Assembly: GCF_010093535.1 (NCBI RefSeq) | Contig: NW_022985174.1 | Span: 432,192-486,669, forward strand | Reading direction: 5' to 3' | From: Lindgomyces ingoldianus | Taxonomy: Eukaryota; Ascomycota; Dothideomycetes; Pleosporales; Lindgomycetaceae | Length of the DNA: 54,478 nucleotides | In this document: piece by piece, positions 12,754 to 24,012 of the stretch | Numbering within the stretch: position 1 is the stretch's first letter | How the letters are laid out: each line of letters begins with the position of its first letter | Notes under the pieces: generated by a model | The model's database searches: none | Told to the model about the DNA's origin: nothing | The model's input: only the letters and a program-made list of their open reading frames with translations | Made by a program: the position numbers and the translations under genes

Positions 12754-13559
12754 TCATCCTGACCAAACCGCCGGCCCCGGAGGCTTATACTCCTCCACCT
12801 TGATCTTACCTAAATCGACTAAGATCCCCGGATCACTGCTCTTATAAGCACCAGGCAGACTCACTAGCGGGCCTGGTGTCCCATTTCCCCCACCTGTGAT
12901 CCTGATTTGCGAACAAGCCAAATAGAATTGAGCGCCATTGCTTTTCATTGCTAAATGCAGGGCGATCTGCTCCACGCGAAGCAGATATTCGCCCGAGGGG
13001 ACGGAGGCCGGGATTGTGGCGTTGGTAGTTATATAATCGTCTACGAAGGAGGGAATGTCAGTTTGGAGAGAGGAGAAGTTGGCTGTGGGGAACATACTCT
13101 GCCCCGGCCAAGTCATCTGTTTATTCTTATCCATGAATGGCATCGTCGTACTAATCTTAAACCACACCGCACCAGATCCATCCCATTTTGCTGCCGAGCT
13201 ACCAGAAGGGACTTTCGCAAGATAATACTGTGTCGGTCCGGGGTGATTGATCTGCTGCGTGGAGATATAATGCACCGTGGCACCCGCAGGAACTTCAGTT
13301 ACTGAGCCTGCGTCTTGGGTCGTGTAGCAACGAATGTCTGCACTGGTAGGGTTTTCGACGCCTTGTTTGCTGTTGGCGTTCTTGGTCATGCGCGTGACGG
13401 ACCAGTCTTTTTCTTCGGCCTTGCCGTTGACGACGAGTTTGGGGAAGGTGTCTGCATAACTTTGTTAGGGTTTTTTTGGGGGAGTTCTTGGAATGAAAAT
13501 GACTAACAATGAGCTTGAACAGCTGCTACCGTGAGCAGCAGACTAGCTAGGAATCTCAT
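12754..13559 (-). CDS. AA9 (former GH61) lytic polysaccharide monooxygenase, secreted
   Basis: Two exons, 13559-13508 and 13451-12754, with a 56-nt GT-AG intron; 249 aa. Exon 1 encodes the signal peptide [16 protein letters not shown], and cleavage leaves His17 as the mature N terminus ([11 protein letters not shown]), as the AA9 copper histidine brace requires. The second brace histidine is in QINHPGP (about residue 87). The axial tyrosine and neighbouring Gln are in [14 protein letters not shown] (about 192-194), after the conserved IALH. Function from the family: copper-dependent oxidative cleavage of cellulose or other beta-glucans, with electrons from cellobiose dehydrogenase or small reductants. 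There is no CBM1; the protein ends shortly after the catalytic domain. It lies alone among housekeeping genes. Confidence 0.93.
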
Positions 13560-14140
13560 CTTGGGATTGAATATGGACTGGCTATTTGACGTGCGGCGAC
13601 AGGAGGACAAGATGTGGTTAACTGGCAGGCACAGTCTTAACGTATCTTATATCCATCGCAAACTCACCCACCTGCTTCCGAATTACATAGCCAAGCCTGA
13701 AGATATAGTGGAATTAATCTGGTATTGTGTTCCCGATAGTAGTTCTTCCTCGAACATACCTGACCTGTGTTGCATTCAAACCCGGTTCATTCCTTCCTAG
13801 CCTATAGACCTCTTAACGGTTAATTGCTTGACAAACGATTGCAAGGGTGAACTACCGAAATCGTGGGGAAGCCCTGTTCGAGTGCCCGAGTTAGATCAAT
13901 TTATGTACCGGCATGAAGTTCTTGATTTCTAACGGGTTGTTCTACGCCCTGGCCGGTCGTCAAATCGGGGTAGTAGCAGCAACATCGGACACGGGCTGCG
14001 CCACAAGCAGATAGCCCTGCGAGCGATTCGTGAGATTTGATGTCGTTTTTAATGTTTAAAACTATCTTGCAAGTCTACTAATGCTGCCTTGAATAGAAAG
14101 AACACGTAGATCGTCATGCAGCTGTCGCATAATTTCCAGC
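13560..14140. other. Intergenic: AA9 promoter and MetAP2 3' region
   Basis: The 581 bases between the AA9 start (minus) and the MetAP2 stop (minus) must contain the AA9 promoter and the MetAP2 terminator region. A short plus-strand ORF at 13531-13800 overlaps the AA9 signal exon and looks fortuitous. I see no clear CreA or Xlr1-type site cluster that I would defend. Confidence 0.4.
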
Positions 14141-15686
<1,546 letters not shown>

Positions 15687-15910
15687 GGTGGTTGTGAAGA
15701 GGGAACGTAAGATGGCGAGCAAAGGCTGGGGGATTTGACTTCCGCCACGGCCACTCAATGCCGCTGCCACCCACACGGCGTTCGGAATGTTCGCTTAAAC
15801 ATGCCGCCCAATCCCTGCCGCTAATGACGTCTGGAACAATAGCCATTCACTTTAAACCTCCCAGTCACTCATTTCACCAGCAGTGGGCATCACAGCACTC
15901 GGAATGAGGG
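15687..15910. promoter_or_regulatory. Short divergent promoter shared by MetAP2 and the J-domain gene
   Basis: Only 224 bp separate the two start codons, so the 5' UTRs and promoters of both genes must be packed here. No TATA box is obvious. Confidence 0.55.
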
Positions 15911-16816
15911 ATGCCACTCCGCTCGGCACGTTTCGGGCGCTCGGTCCCTATCCCATCGTCTCGTCCACCGCCTCAACATCGATATCTCGACCCTCATCTA
16001 ACCCCTCACACGACCGCGCCAGTTCGCCATCAAGCTTCCTCCTTCCACACATCCACCACCAGATCCTCCGATAGCACCCCGAACCATTACGAAATCCTCT
16101 CCCTGACCCCTAGCGCGACTCTTGCGGATATAAAGCGCCAATTCTTCGCCCTCTCTAAACAACATCATCCTGACAAGAACCCCGACGATGCCTCCGCCAG
16201 CACCCGCTTCGTCCGCATCAGCGAAGCATACCACGTGCTCTCGTCGCCCGAAAAGCGCACACAATACGATGCACAGCTACACGGACAGCACTTGCATCAC
16301 CATCACCACTATGCGCATCACAAAGGGTCGTATAGTAGTGCGGGGTTTGCCGGGAGCAGGCCTGCGAGTGGCTTGAGTAAGAAGAGGGGTACCTTTCGAG
16401 GACCACCGCCGAGTTTTTATAAAAACGGTGGGTATGGGCAACACCATGCTAAGAGGACTGCCCACGCCCATGATAATACTCCTGGTGGTGGGGAAGAAGC
16501 CAAGGAGGATCAAGGGAGTTATGGGCGGTTTGGCGGGTTTGGCCCAGGACAGACAGGCCAGGGGGATGAGGTCCCACATTTTAACAACCAGAAGCATAAG
16601 AAGACGCATGATCATATCAATGAGCATATCTACGGGCGAAGAAGATCCAGGGGGGGACAGCATATCCCGGATGGTATTGATAGAGATGGCATGTTGGTGA
16701 ATTTTGTGGTTGTTGCGGGTGTCTTGGGAGTCATTGGTTTCGGGGCGAAGGTCATGGGGAATGACAACAGCCCCAGAACTACTAAACGGAATGAGAGGGC
16801 CCCGGAGCGCTCATAA
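15911..16816 (+). CDS. J-domain (DnaJ) protein, probably mitochondrial and membrane-anchored
   Basis: Single exon, 301 aa. The first 55 residues are rich in Arg, Ser, Thr and Pro with no acidic residue until the Asp in RYLDPH, and look like a mitochondrial presequence. The J domain spans about residues 59-122: NHYEILSLTPSATLADIKRQ, helix II, the essential HPD at 86-88 (QHHPDKNP), then RISEAYHVLSSPEKRTQYD. A His-rich segment (HGQHLHHHHHYAHH) and a Gly-rich linker follow. Near the C terminus a single hydrophobic helix (MLVNFVVVAGVLGVIGFGAKV, about 263-284) suggests a membrane anchor. J domain followed by a C-terminal membrane helix resembles DNAJC30-type proteins of the inner membrane; that assignment is by architecture only. 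It would stimulate an Hsp70 partner. Confidence 0.85.
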   Translation: MPLRSARFGRSVPIPSSRPPPQHRYLDPHLTPHTTAPVRHQASSFHTSTTRSSDSTPNHYEILSLTPSATLADIKRQFFALSKQHHPDKNPDDASASTRFVRISEAYHVLSSPEKRTQYDAQLHGQHLHHHHHYAHHKGSYSSAGFAGSRPASGLSKKRGTFRGPPPSFYKNGGYGQHHAKRTAHAHDNTPGGGEEAKEDQGSYGRFGGFGPGQTGQGDEVPHFNNQKHKKTHDHINEHIYGRRRSRGGQHIPDGIDRDGMLVNFVVVAGVLGVIGFGAKVMGNDNSPRTTKRNERAPERS

Positions 16817-17042
16817 GAGAGCCGGACGTCCTGTCGTACATTTTGACTGTACAATATTGGGAGGATAGACGACACGGCAATTGCTAAATGCATGAACTGA
16901 ATGGATGCATTGAGACGGACTGTTGTACATGCCGGAATGCAAGAATGCGCAGAGCATCTAAGAAACTGCTCGCTCACTACCCCTGTCCACCTCTATATTG
17001 CCCCAATTTCCCGCCAACCTTGCCTGGAATGAGGATTTATAC

Positions 17043-18301
17043 CTAACCCTCAAAGGTGAAGCTGGTGCCGAGCTTGTGGCCAGACTCGTTCAACTTCTGG
17101 GTATCAAAGGATCCACCAATGCCGAAGGTGAGGCCGCTGTTAACCTTGGTGTTGTAGGCGAGAGACGCAATACCGAGGTTGTTGATCTTGGCCTACTATA
17201 TCGTTAGCAGGCCTATCTGTGTCAAAGTTGGAGTAGGATACAGACCTTGGCAAAGGAAGAGGTGTCGATCTTGTACTTGCCAGCAAGCTCAAGGCCGACC
17301 GTGTTCCCGCTCTTCGCATCCCAAGAAGCCTTCGCGCCGGCCTCAACAGCCGAGTTGACCTTCTGGTAGTACGAAGCGGTGAAGAGTTGCATCGAATTGG
17401 TAGCGGTGATGGCCGCGTTGTAAGTGCCGGTGGTGTAGCCAAGAGCGCCAGAGTACTTGGTGATGGAGGCCTTCTGAACGTCGTATCCCACCTCGCCACC
17501 GACCATGAAGCCTTCGTGGCTCATAACAAGATCAGCGATTGCGCTTACCTTGCCGCTGGGCTGAAGATCTCCGAAGACACGACCATGGAAGAGGCTCTGC
17601 TTGAAGTGCAGGTTGAGTTTTTGTCCCTTGTTTCCAGCCGCGGGGTTGAAGTTGGAGAGGACTTCGGCCTTCAATCCAGTAGCGAAGGTGTCGTTGAGCT
17701 CGACCTTGGTGGCCAACATGTTGGCGGTATTCCACGACTGGGTGATGCTGATACCTGTGAAACCGCGTCTCAGCTGAACGTTCAATCCACTCGCCGTGAG
17801 ATTGCCCGGCGGCTCAGACATGTGATATATAACCGAGGAAATTTGGGAGGAATAATGAACGGGTACCGATAGTAGAACATAGCGGGGAATGAAACGTGGA
17901 GTAATACCATTGCTGAGGCCCTTCTTTCCCTCAAGCTGTTCCGCAAAGATTAGCTATGGCCGTAGAGGAGGGCATTGCAACGAAACTCACAGATGACGAG
18001 ACAGGACCATCATGCGCTGAAGTTCCCTTCGCCGTGAAGCTAACACCATTGGGGGCCTTCAGCTTGACCTCGAGGGCAGCTGATCGGGCGTTAGCAGTCG
18101 CAATGTTGCGCCAATGGACATCCCATACCTGCAGCAGTGTGGTAGAAGTCCTTGTTGATGAGCTGCACGATAAGCGTTAGCAATTGGCACAGCTGACTGA
18201 CCTCGACGCCGCACTAAACTTACGTCGTTGGAAGCTTTCGCAATGTCGGAGAAAGCTGGTGGGGGAACCTTGACAGGGACTTTTTCTGCGATAGCGGCCA
18301 T
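17043..18301 (-). CDS. POR1: Mitochondrial outer-membrane porin (VDAC)
   Basis: Six exons: 18301-18224, 18162-18129, 18079-17991, 17935-17908, 17754-17246 and 17192-17043; 295 aa. Phases close exactly and introns are GT-AG. Two exons are very small (34 and 28 nt). The spliced sequence has the fungal porin signature: PPAFSDIAKASND, LINKDFYHTAA, ITQSWNTANMLATKVEL, LNLHFKQSLFHGRVFGDL, SHEGFMVGGEVGYDVQKA, SGNTVGLELAGKYKID and the C-terminal SFDTQKLNESGHKLGTSFTF beta-signal region. The N-terminal extension MAAIAEKVPVKVPPP is longer than in Neurospora or yeast porin. Family role: a 19-strand beta-barrel for metabolite and ion exchange across the outer membrane. Confidence 0.94.
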
Positions 18302-18953
18302 GGCTGCGGGATGTGAGAGAAGGAAGGTGGGAAAATTAGAGGGCTGTTTGTGTGTTGATAGAGAAAAGTTTCGGTGAGGGTCTCAGAAAAACAGCGCAGC
18401 AGGTCGTTCGTTAGTCGAGCTGCCCGCCAAGGAAGGACGGCTTCAACCGAAGCAAGGGTCCCGTGACTAGGCAAATAAGATCCGATCGGCCGGCAACGTG
18501 CAAGGCCTTGGCATTCACCCCACTGATACTGACTGGACTACTAACTACCCCGTCTCAGCCTATTTAACTTGTCCTCCTTTTTACTGATGCGAGCGAACGG
18601 TTGACTCTGCCCTTTCGCTAACGAAAACACTGGGAGACAATCAGAACGTAAACCATGACATCAAAGTCTCGCCCGCGTCCAAGGATGGCAGTTCCATGGA
18701 ACACCCAAGAAGTTTTCTCTTTAATGCGCAGGGTTGCTTGCCCCTTTTCGCTCTACTCGCCCCAGACACAAAACTTGCCAGGAGGTACCAGAGATAGCCA
18801 TACTCTCTCTAGCATTACAACATTACAAATCCTGGGCCTTGAAGTATTGTAGCTTTGGAAGTTGAGACTTACGTCCCAAGTAATATATCTCCACTCAGCT
18901 TCTTGGAATATGTTTCTCTTTTCGCGGGTATTTATTCAATCCGGATCTTCACA
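18302..18953. other. VDAC upstream region / phosphatase 3' region
   Basis: These 652 bases contain the VDAC promoter and 5' UTR and the 3' end of the minus-strand phosphatase gene. A CT-rich leader precedes the VDAC ATG on the minus strand. Short ORFs here have no support. Confidence 0.4.
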
Positions 18954-19867
18954 TTACTCGCCCCTGATTGCTTTTCGAGTCCTCTCCACATCCGCGTCCG
19001 AAAATCCCAACTCCCCCTTGACATACCCCTCCACCCCACCATACTTCTCATCCACCATTTCCAAAGTTCCCACCATGAAGCTCCCCTTCACTTGAGAGAA
19101 TCCTGAAATGCCCGGGGTTTCCAAACCCCAATCTTTATTCCACATCTTTAGCATAGCCATAAGGGACTCACGAGATGGCTCGATGCCTAGCCGGGTCAGC
19201 GAGTAGTCATATGCAATTGCATCGGTCGGTACACCAGCGAGACCAAGAATGATGGCTGCTAGGACGCCGGTGCGGTCTTTGCCAGCTATTATAATGCAAG
19301 TTAGACTTTGAGTTTGCTTCCCCGACGAAGTGATGGTACGACAGGGTTTGGACACTTACCGGTACAATGGAACAGTATGGGACTTTGCTCATCCCTAACC
19401 CACTCTAAAGCAGCCTTAATACTTGGCCGATGAATCTCCAAGATTTCCGCATATATCTCCACATACCCCCTTTTCCCATTCTCTTCTACAAACTTCTCCA
19501 TGTCAATCGGAGTCGGTGCCCTACTACTCTCAAAATGTACATTCTTGACCCCTTCGATGACTGGATTTGGAGACCTCTGGATTTCTCTCTCGGTTCGCAG
19601 ATCCAGGATTAGCTTGATACCAAGCTCATGCTTCAACTGAATTTGACTGGCCTCAGGAATGGAAGAGATAGACCCCGAGCGGTAGATCAAGCCGGGCTTG
19701 AGGAACGGAGAGGCATTTGCGCCAATGTCGCGGAGATTGATGATTCCTGGGATAGATATGAAGGGCGGTTTAGCAAGAACCTCATCGATGATGGGCTTGT
19801 CGATGACAGTGAGCATGTCGATTTCGATGAGCTCTTTGAGATTGTAGGGAACTGATTCGGTAGCCAT
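18954..19867 (-). CDS. Tyrosine/serine-type protein phosphatase (dual-specificity superfamily)
   Basis: Two exons, 19867-19360 and 19285-18954; 279 aa. The N-terminal half has the family entry motif INLRDIGANASPFLKPGLIYRSG and LILDLRTEREIQ. The catalytic P-loop is created by the splice: CAT TGT ACC G joined to CT GGC AAA GAC CGC gives HCTAGKDRTG, which fits the Cys-x5-Arg loop. Joining at any other nearby position would shorten the loop, so the acceptor at 19286-19287 is well supported. The general architecture matches the Y_phosphatase3 group of ascomycetes (MptpB-like). Substrate is unknown; phosphotyrosine or phosphoinositide activity has been described for relatives. Confidence 0.88.
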
Positions 19868-20322
19868 GATTCTCCTTGGTTCGAAATCTTGTAGTTATCT
19901 TATCGAAAACTAAGATAATATTGATCCTTTATATACCCCCATTTCTCTGTCCCTCAGTCGGATTAGGCTCTTCCAGAATTTGTTGCTTGCAATCCGTACC
20001 TGAAGATCAGCAAGCTCAAGTCTCGGCCTGAAACTGTCGTATTTCGCATCGACTTGGAGACTCCTAACTCCTAGTTTTCTAATTGGCTGGAGTCGCGCTG
20101 CGGAACAAATTCAGGCCGAATAGCCTCTGACGTGGCATTCAGCCTTACGTATCCATGCTACAACGGGACTAAATCGTTCACTCACCAGCTTGCAGAACTA
20201 TCCTTATGGGGTTCGTGTGTGATCCTATTTTGAAGGTATCTCGTGACACATTAAGGTGTCATGGGTGCGTGTATGTATGACAACTTCACCCGAGCCCCCC
20301 TCCGCCCCCTAATCACACTGGT
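19868..20322. other. Intergenic: phosphatase promoter and acyl-CoA oxidase 3' region
   Basis: 455 bases without a credible ORF. The part next to 19868 is the phosphatase promoter on the minus strand; the part next to 20322 is the 3' region of the acyl-CoA oxidase. Confidence 0.4.
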
Positions 20323-22560
20323 CTAAAGTTTACTCCTTTCATCCCTCCGAAATAGTACCTCACTATCTGGGTACGGATCCACCGTAATCCAATTCAACGG
20401 ATTCAGCTCGCTTGCTCTATAAAACATATCTTCGTACACCTTGCCATCCTTCCTTCCAAGACTACTATCTAGCACCCAATCATCAAAAGCCCACGCATCC
20501 ACTAGTCCCACGGCATGCGGGCGGATATCCTGGAGGAGTTTCATAACGGCATTAGTACGCGCGAGAGAGATCTGCTTTACCGTGCAAGCGCCTGACGCAA
20601 AGAACTCGGAGCCTTCTTGCTCAAGCGTATGTAAGGCGAAGAGGCGGAAGAGCTTGTGCATGATTTGCAGGGTGTCGTCGTCCAGTTTCTCGCGCGTCGA
20701 GTTCTCGCTTAAGGCGGAGTGGAAGTTCTTGACGACCATGAACTGCGAGTGTGCTTTACTGAGACGGTAGAAATCGACGAGTAGGTCGTTCCAGGCTTTC
20801 TTTTGCTCGTCTCGGTGTTTGAGTACTTCGAAAGTGAGGAACGAAACGCGCCAGGCGAACGCCGAGACGAGGTCGCAGTCGGAGCCAAGGATATCAAAGG
20901 CGCAGCCGATATCTGCGCGGGATCGGAAGTCTTTAAGAATACGGGTGGTATCGTTGGTGGGGGCGTTATTGTTGAGGACTGAGCGGGCGGATTTGAGGAG
21001 CTGAATAGAGAATTAGACGGATAATTGGGGAATTGGGAAGGTACGTGGCTTACGTAGCGGGCTACTTGTTGCGTGAGCATGTAATTGTCGCCTTCCCAGG
21101 TGGTGGTGGGGAGGTAGTCTGCATACCAAGGACCAATCCCGCTGAAGCTCGTTAGCGATGCTCTGATAACTAAAGGAGAGACGTTGCCTGAAGCTCGAGT
21201 ATCCGTGACCGCCACAAGCCCTTCGACACACCTCAAGTCCCTCCGCTGCAATCGTACTCGAAAGCGCTTTCAGGCCACAGGACGTAGCATGCAAATCAGC
21301 GAGTAAATCACTTCCTGATTCCGTCTCTTCAGGTCCAGCTCCTCGTTTACTTGAATCCGCATTTGCAATGCCAGCATTCATCTTCTTCTGATTCTCTTGA
21401 TACAAGTTCATCATAGACTTACCGGTAAAATGCAGAGCAAACGTAGCAGCGAGGAGGGGAAGAAGACGAATCTGAACCATCGTGTAATTGAGCACTTGGT
21501 TCTCACCTCCTTCCCATTCCCGGGCATCTCGGTCTTGGAATTGGCGTCTGATGGCGCTGTACCGCGTGGCGATTGTAACCCCGCGTGCAAGAACACCGCC
21601 AGCTTGCATAACAATTGTTGAGCGAATCCAAGTCAAGGTACCATAGACTAGGAACGGTGAGCCGCGGCGAACGTACTTGTTTGACTTCGGGTCAACCCTT
21701 GAGAAGCGCGCGAGCATGCCAATATGAGGAATCTTGACATTTTTGAAGAGAAGGAAGCCGTTATCCATAGTGTTATACCCGAACTTGGGCCCTATGTCAC
21801 CGACATGGATGTTCTCAAGAGGCTCGTGCGTCTTCAAGTCTCGGATCTGCATGACGAAGGGATGCGGCCCATATGACTTGCCGTCGATGATGAGTTGCGC
21901 CATTACGACGGCGTAGTTGGCAGTCTTCCCGAGCGAACCTATCCACCACTTGCTTGCGGTGAGGTAGGGAGAATGCATCGTGAAAGTTTTGTCTTCCGGA
22001 TTCCAGGTTGCTGTAGTCTCGAGACCGCGGACATTGGATCCGTGGCCGAGCTCAGTCTGGGCGTAGCATCCAATAATCCCGTGCTTTTCTGCTTTCTTGA
22101 GGAACAGGTCATGCTGCTCAGGAGTGCCTTGCTCTTTTATCGTAACCTCTCTAATCATCAGCAGGTTATAAGCATATGGGGACTTTAGGGCACTCACCAA
22201 GAACATACTATCATGTAATGCATACGGCCCCGGCTCACTGACCAATTCATTCGCGGTCCTAAAGTCCTCTAAATCCCATCCGTGCTTCAACCTTAGATTC
22301 CGTAATTTCTTTGCTCTCGCAAGTGCGGTCCCAAATCGGTCAATTCGGCCGGCAAAGTAATTCTGGGATTTGTCGAATACTTTCTCTGATTTCAGGACAT
22401 CTAGGACACGCTGCTTCCGGTTGAGGACTTCCTTTGTAAACAAGAGTTCAGAAAGCCTTCCCACGGGCAAATTTGATTTTGCGCGTTCGGCGGCGAGAAG
22501 ACCACTGCCATGAGGAGCTGATGGTTTCAGTTGTTTCACCCAATCTGGAGTTGGCGCCAT
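20323..22560 (-). CDS. POX1: Peroxisomal acyl-CoA oxidase
   Basis: Four exons: 22560-22198, 22146-21188, 21141-21054 and 21000-20323; 695 aa. The family blocks are clear: GPYALHDSMFL, GCYAQTELGHGSNVRGLETT, ASKWWIGSLGKTANYAVVMAQL, HVGDIGPKFGYNTMDNGF, GVTIATRYSAIRRQF, CGGHGYSSFSGIGPWYADYL and TTTWEGDNYMLTQQVARY. The protein ends RRDERSKL, a perfect PTS1 peroxisomal signal. It catalyses the FAD-dependent first step of peroxisomal fatty-acid beta-oxidation, producing H2O2. Intron 1 (22147-22197) is 51 nt, a multiple of three and without an in-frame stop. Intron 2 (21142-21187) is a GC-AG intron, needed to produce the conserved GHGYSSFSGIGPWY. Both are discussed under findings. Confidence 0.95.
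21142..21187 (-). other. GC-AG spliceosomal intron in the acyl-CoA oxidase gene
   Basis: On the minus strand the junction reads TTCAG|GCAACG ... GCTAACGAGCTTCAG|CGGG. The 46-nt intron has the canonical GCTAAC branch site and a CAG acceptor, but the donor is GC. Splicing here is required to give GYSSFSGIGPWY; no GT donor in the right phase is present. Confidence 0.85.
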
Positions 22561-24012
22561 TATTATTACTTGTGAAGAGAATTGAACGAAAATAAGACTG
22601 AATTAGAGATTTCGGAACTCCCTATCTGGTGTTGTGAGAATTGATAGCTAGATTTTATATGATGACATGCTGAGGTTCCAGATCCTCGGCTGCCGATCGT
22701 CGCTCTGGAGTATTGCCCACCGCACTAGTCGTAGTTCCGAGGTTTTGATTATCTATGCTGGGAACCCCAAGCTGTTCTCGATTTTGCGAGATAAACAGCC
22801 CTCGCTGAGTTTTTAAGTAAGGTAGATCCAAAATGGAGAGCAGAATATATTCGTTGCTTTAAGAGTGATGGGAAATATACTGGGAGAGCACGTGATTCGA
22901 TATCGGTTTTGTTCGGCGGTTGCTTGGCTTCAATCACAATAAGTGGTCTTCTAGAGACTGGCATACTATTGCAGAGCGTAAACCTGGCAGTAATCGCCTC
23001 ATATCGGTGTACTTGAGAACTATACCGGAGTTGTAGAGGGCGTGAGTGTGGGGCATCTGGGATATTACCTTGGTAAAGAGGAAAAGAGCGTGCCCCCTCG
23101 TAGTTACTGGTAAGCCTAGAGCTTAAAAGAGGACTTGGACAGAGAAGGAGCGAGGCGCAGTGGCTGACGATGACGCAATTCCATCTTAAAGGATAATGTA
23201 AACTAGTGCAGAGGTTAAAGGATAACGAAACCTAGAAGTATTCGTCAACTGGACGACTGGTACCAAGGCCAATCTGTCCATTTTGCCTGATACGAAATTG
23301 CTTCAGCTAGGCTGAGGTATTGTTGGGAAGGCTGGGCGCGTGACGTCTACGCGTATATAGGTACTGCACACAAGTAACTCGCTCAGAGCTGCCACCTCCA
23401 CGCGGAATCTCGCCAAAACAGTGAAACAGGCACGCGAGCGAAGCTGCAATTCACCGACGTGCATCCAGGGACTGGTGCCTTGGGGAAGCGCCCTGCACCG
23501 CCGCATCAATGCAGCTTCTGTGTTATGCGGAAGCGCTTTGCTCCCAAGGCAACTATCTGACATGCAAGGTAAAGACAGAAAATGATTAGCCTAGCGCTGG
23601 AATAGGCGGAAAACCGGTAACAGAGGGTGATGGTGAGGATGACGGCGACAAAATCGAGGCGTGGCTCAGCCTGCCCAATCAGGATTAGCGTGCAAGTCCG
23701 CGGGCAGCCTCTGGACTTCTTTGCTCTACCAACACACACGACACTGTGCACTCCTTGACCACACAAGCTCCTCTGCCCGCCCTGTCCCTTCACTCTCCTC
23801 ACAACCCTCCCTCTTCCCCCTCTATTTCTCCTCACTCTCCACCCGCGGCCAGCGCCTTTCACCCCGGCCGTCGTTGTCGTACCCCGGCGAACCCCCCACA
23901 ACAGCTTAGTGACGCTGCACAAATCTACTGCATGCCCGCGAAGCGCAACACGGTCCACGTTCATACCACTCTCGCCAACCCTTTCACCAAGTCCTCTTAG
24001 AAAGCGGACAGA
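22561..24012. promoter_or_regulatory. Divergent upstream region of acyl-CoA oxidase and PP2C
   Basis: This 1.45-kb gap separates divergent start codons. The 300 bases before the PP2C ATG are strongly pyrimidine-rich (about 23740-23890), as in many fungal 5' leaders. CACGTG occurs near 22889 on the acyl-CoA oxidase side. I see no convincing pair of CCTCGG-type fatty-acid response sites. No real gene is supported. Confidence 0.45.

Noticed and set aside
20709..21251. 180-codon minus-strand ORF overlapping acyl-CoA oxidase exons 3-4
   Set aside because: It shares frame with exon 3 only by reading through introns; the true exon 4 frame differs and ends in SKL.
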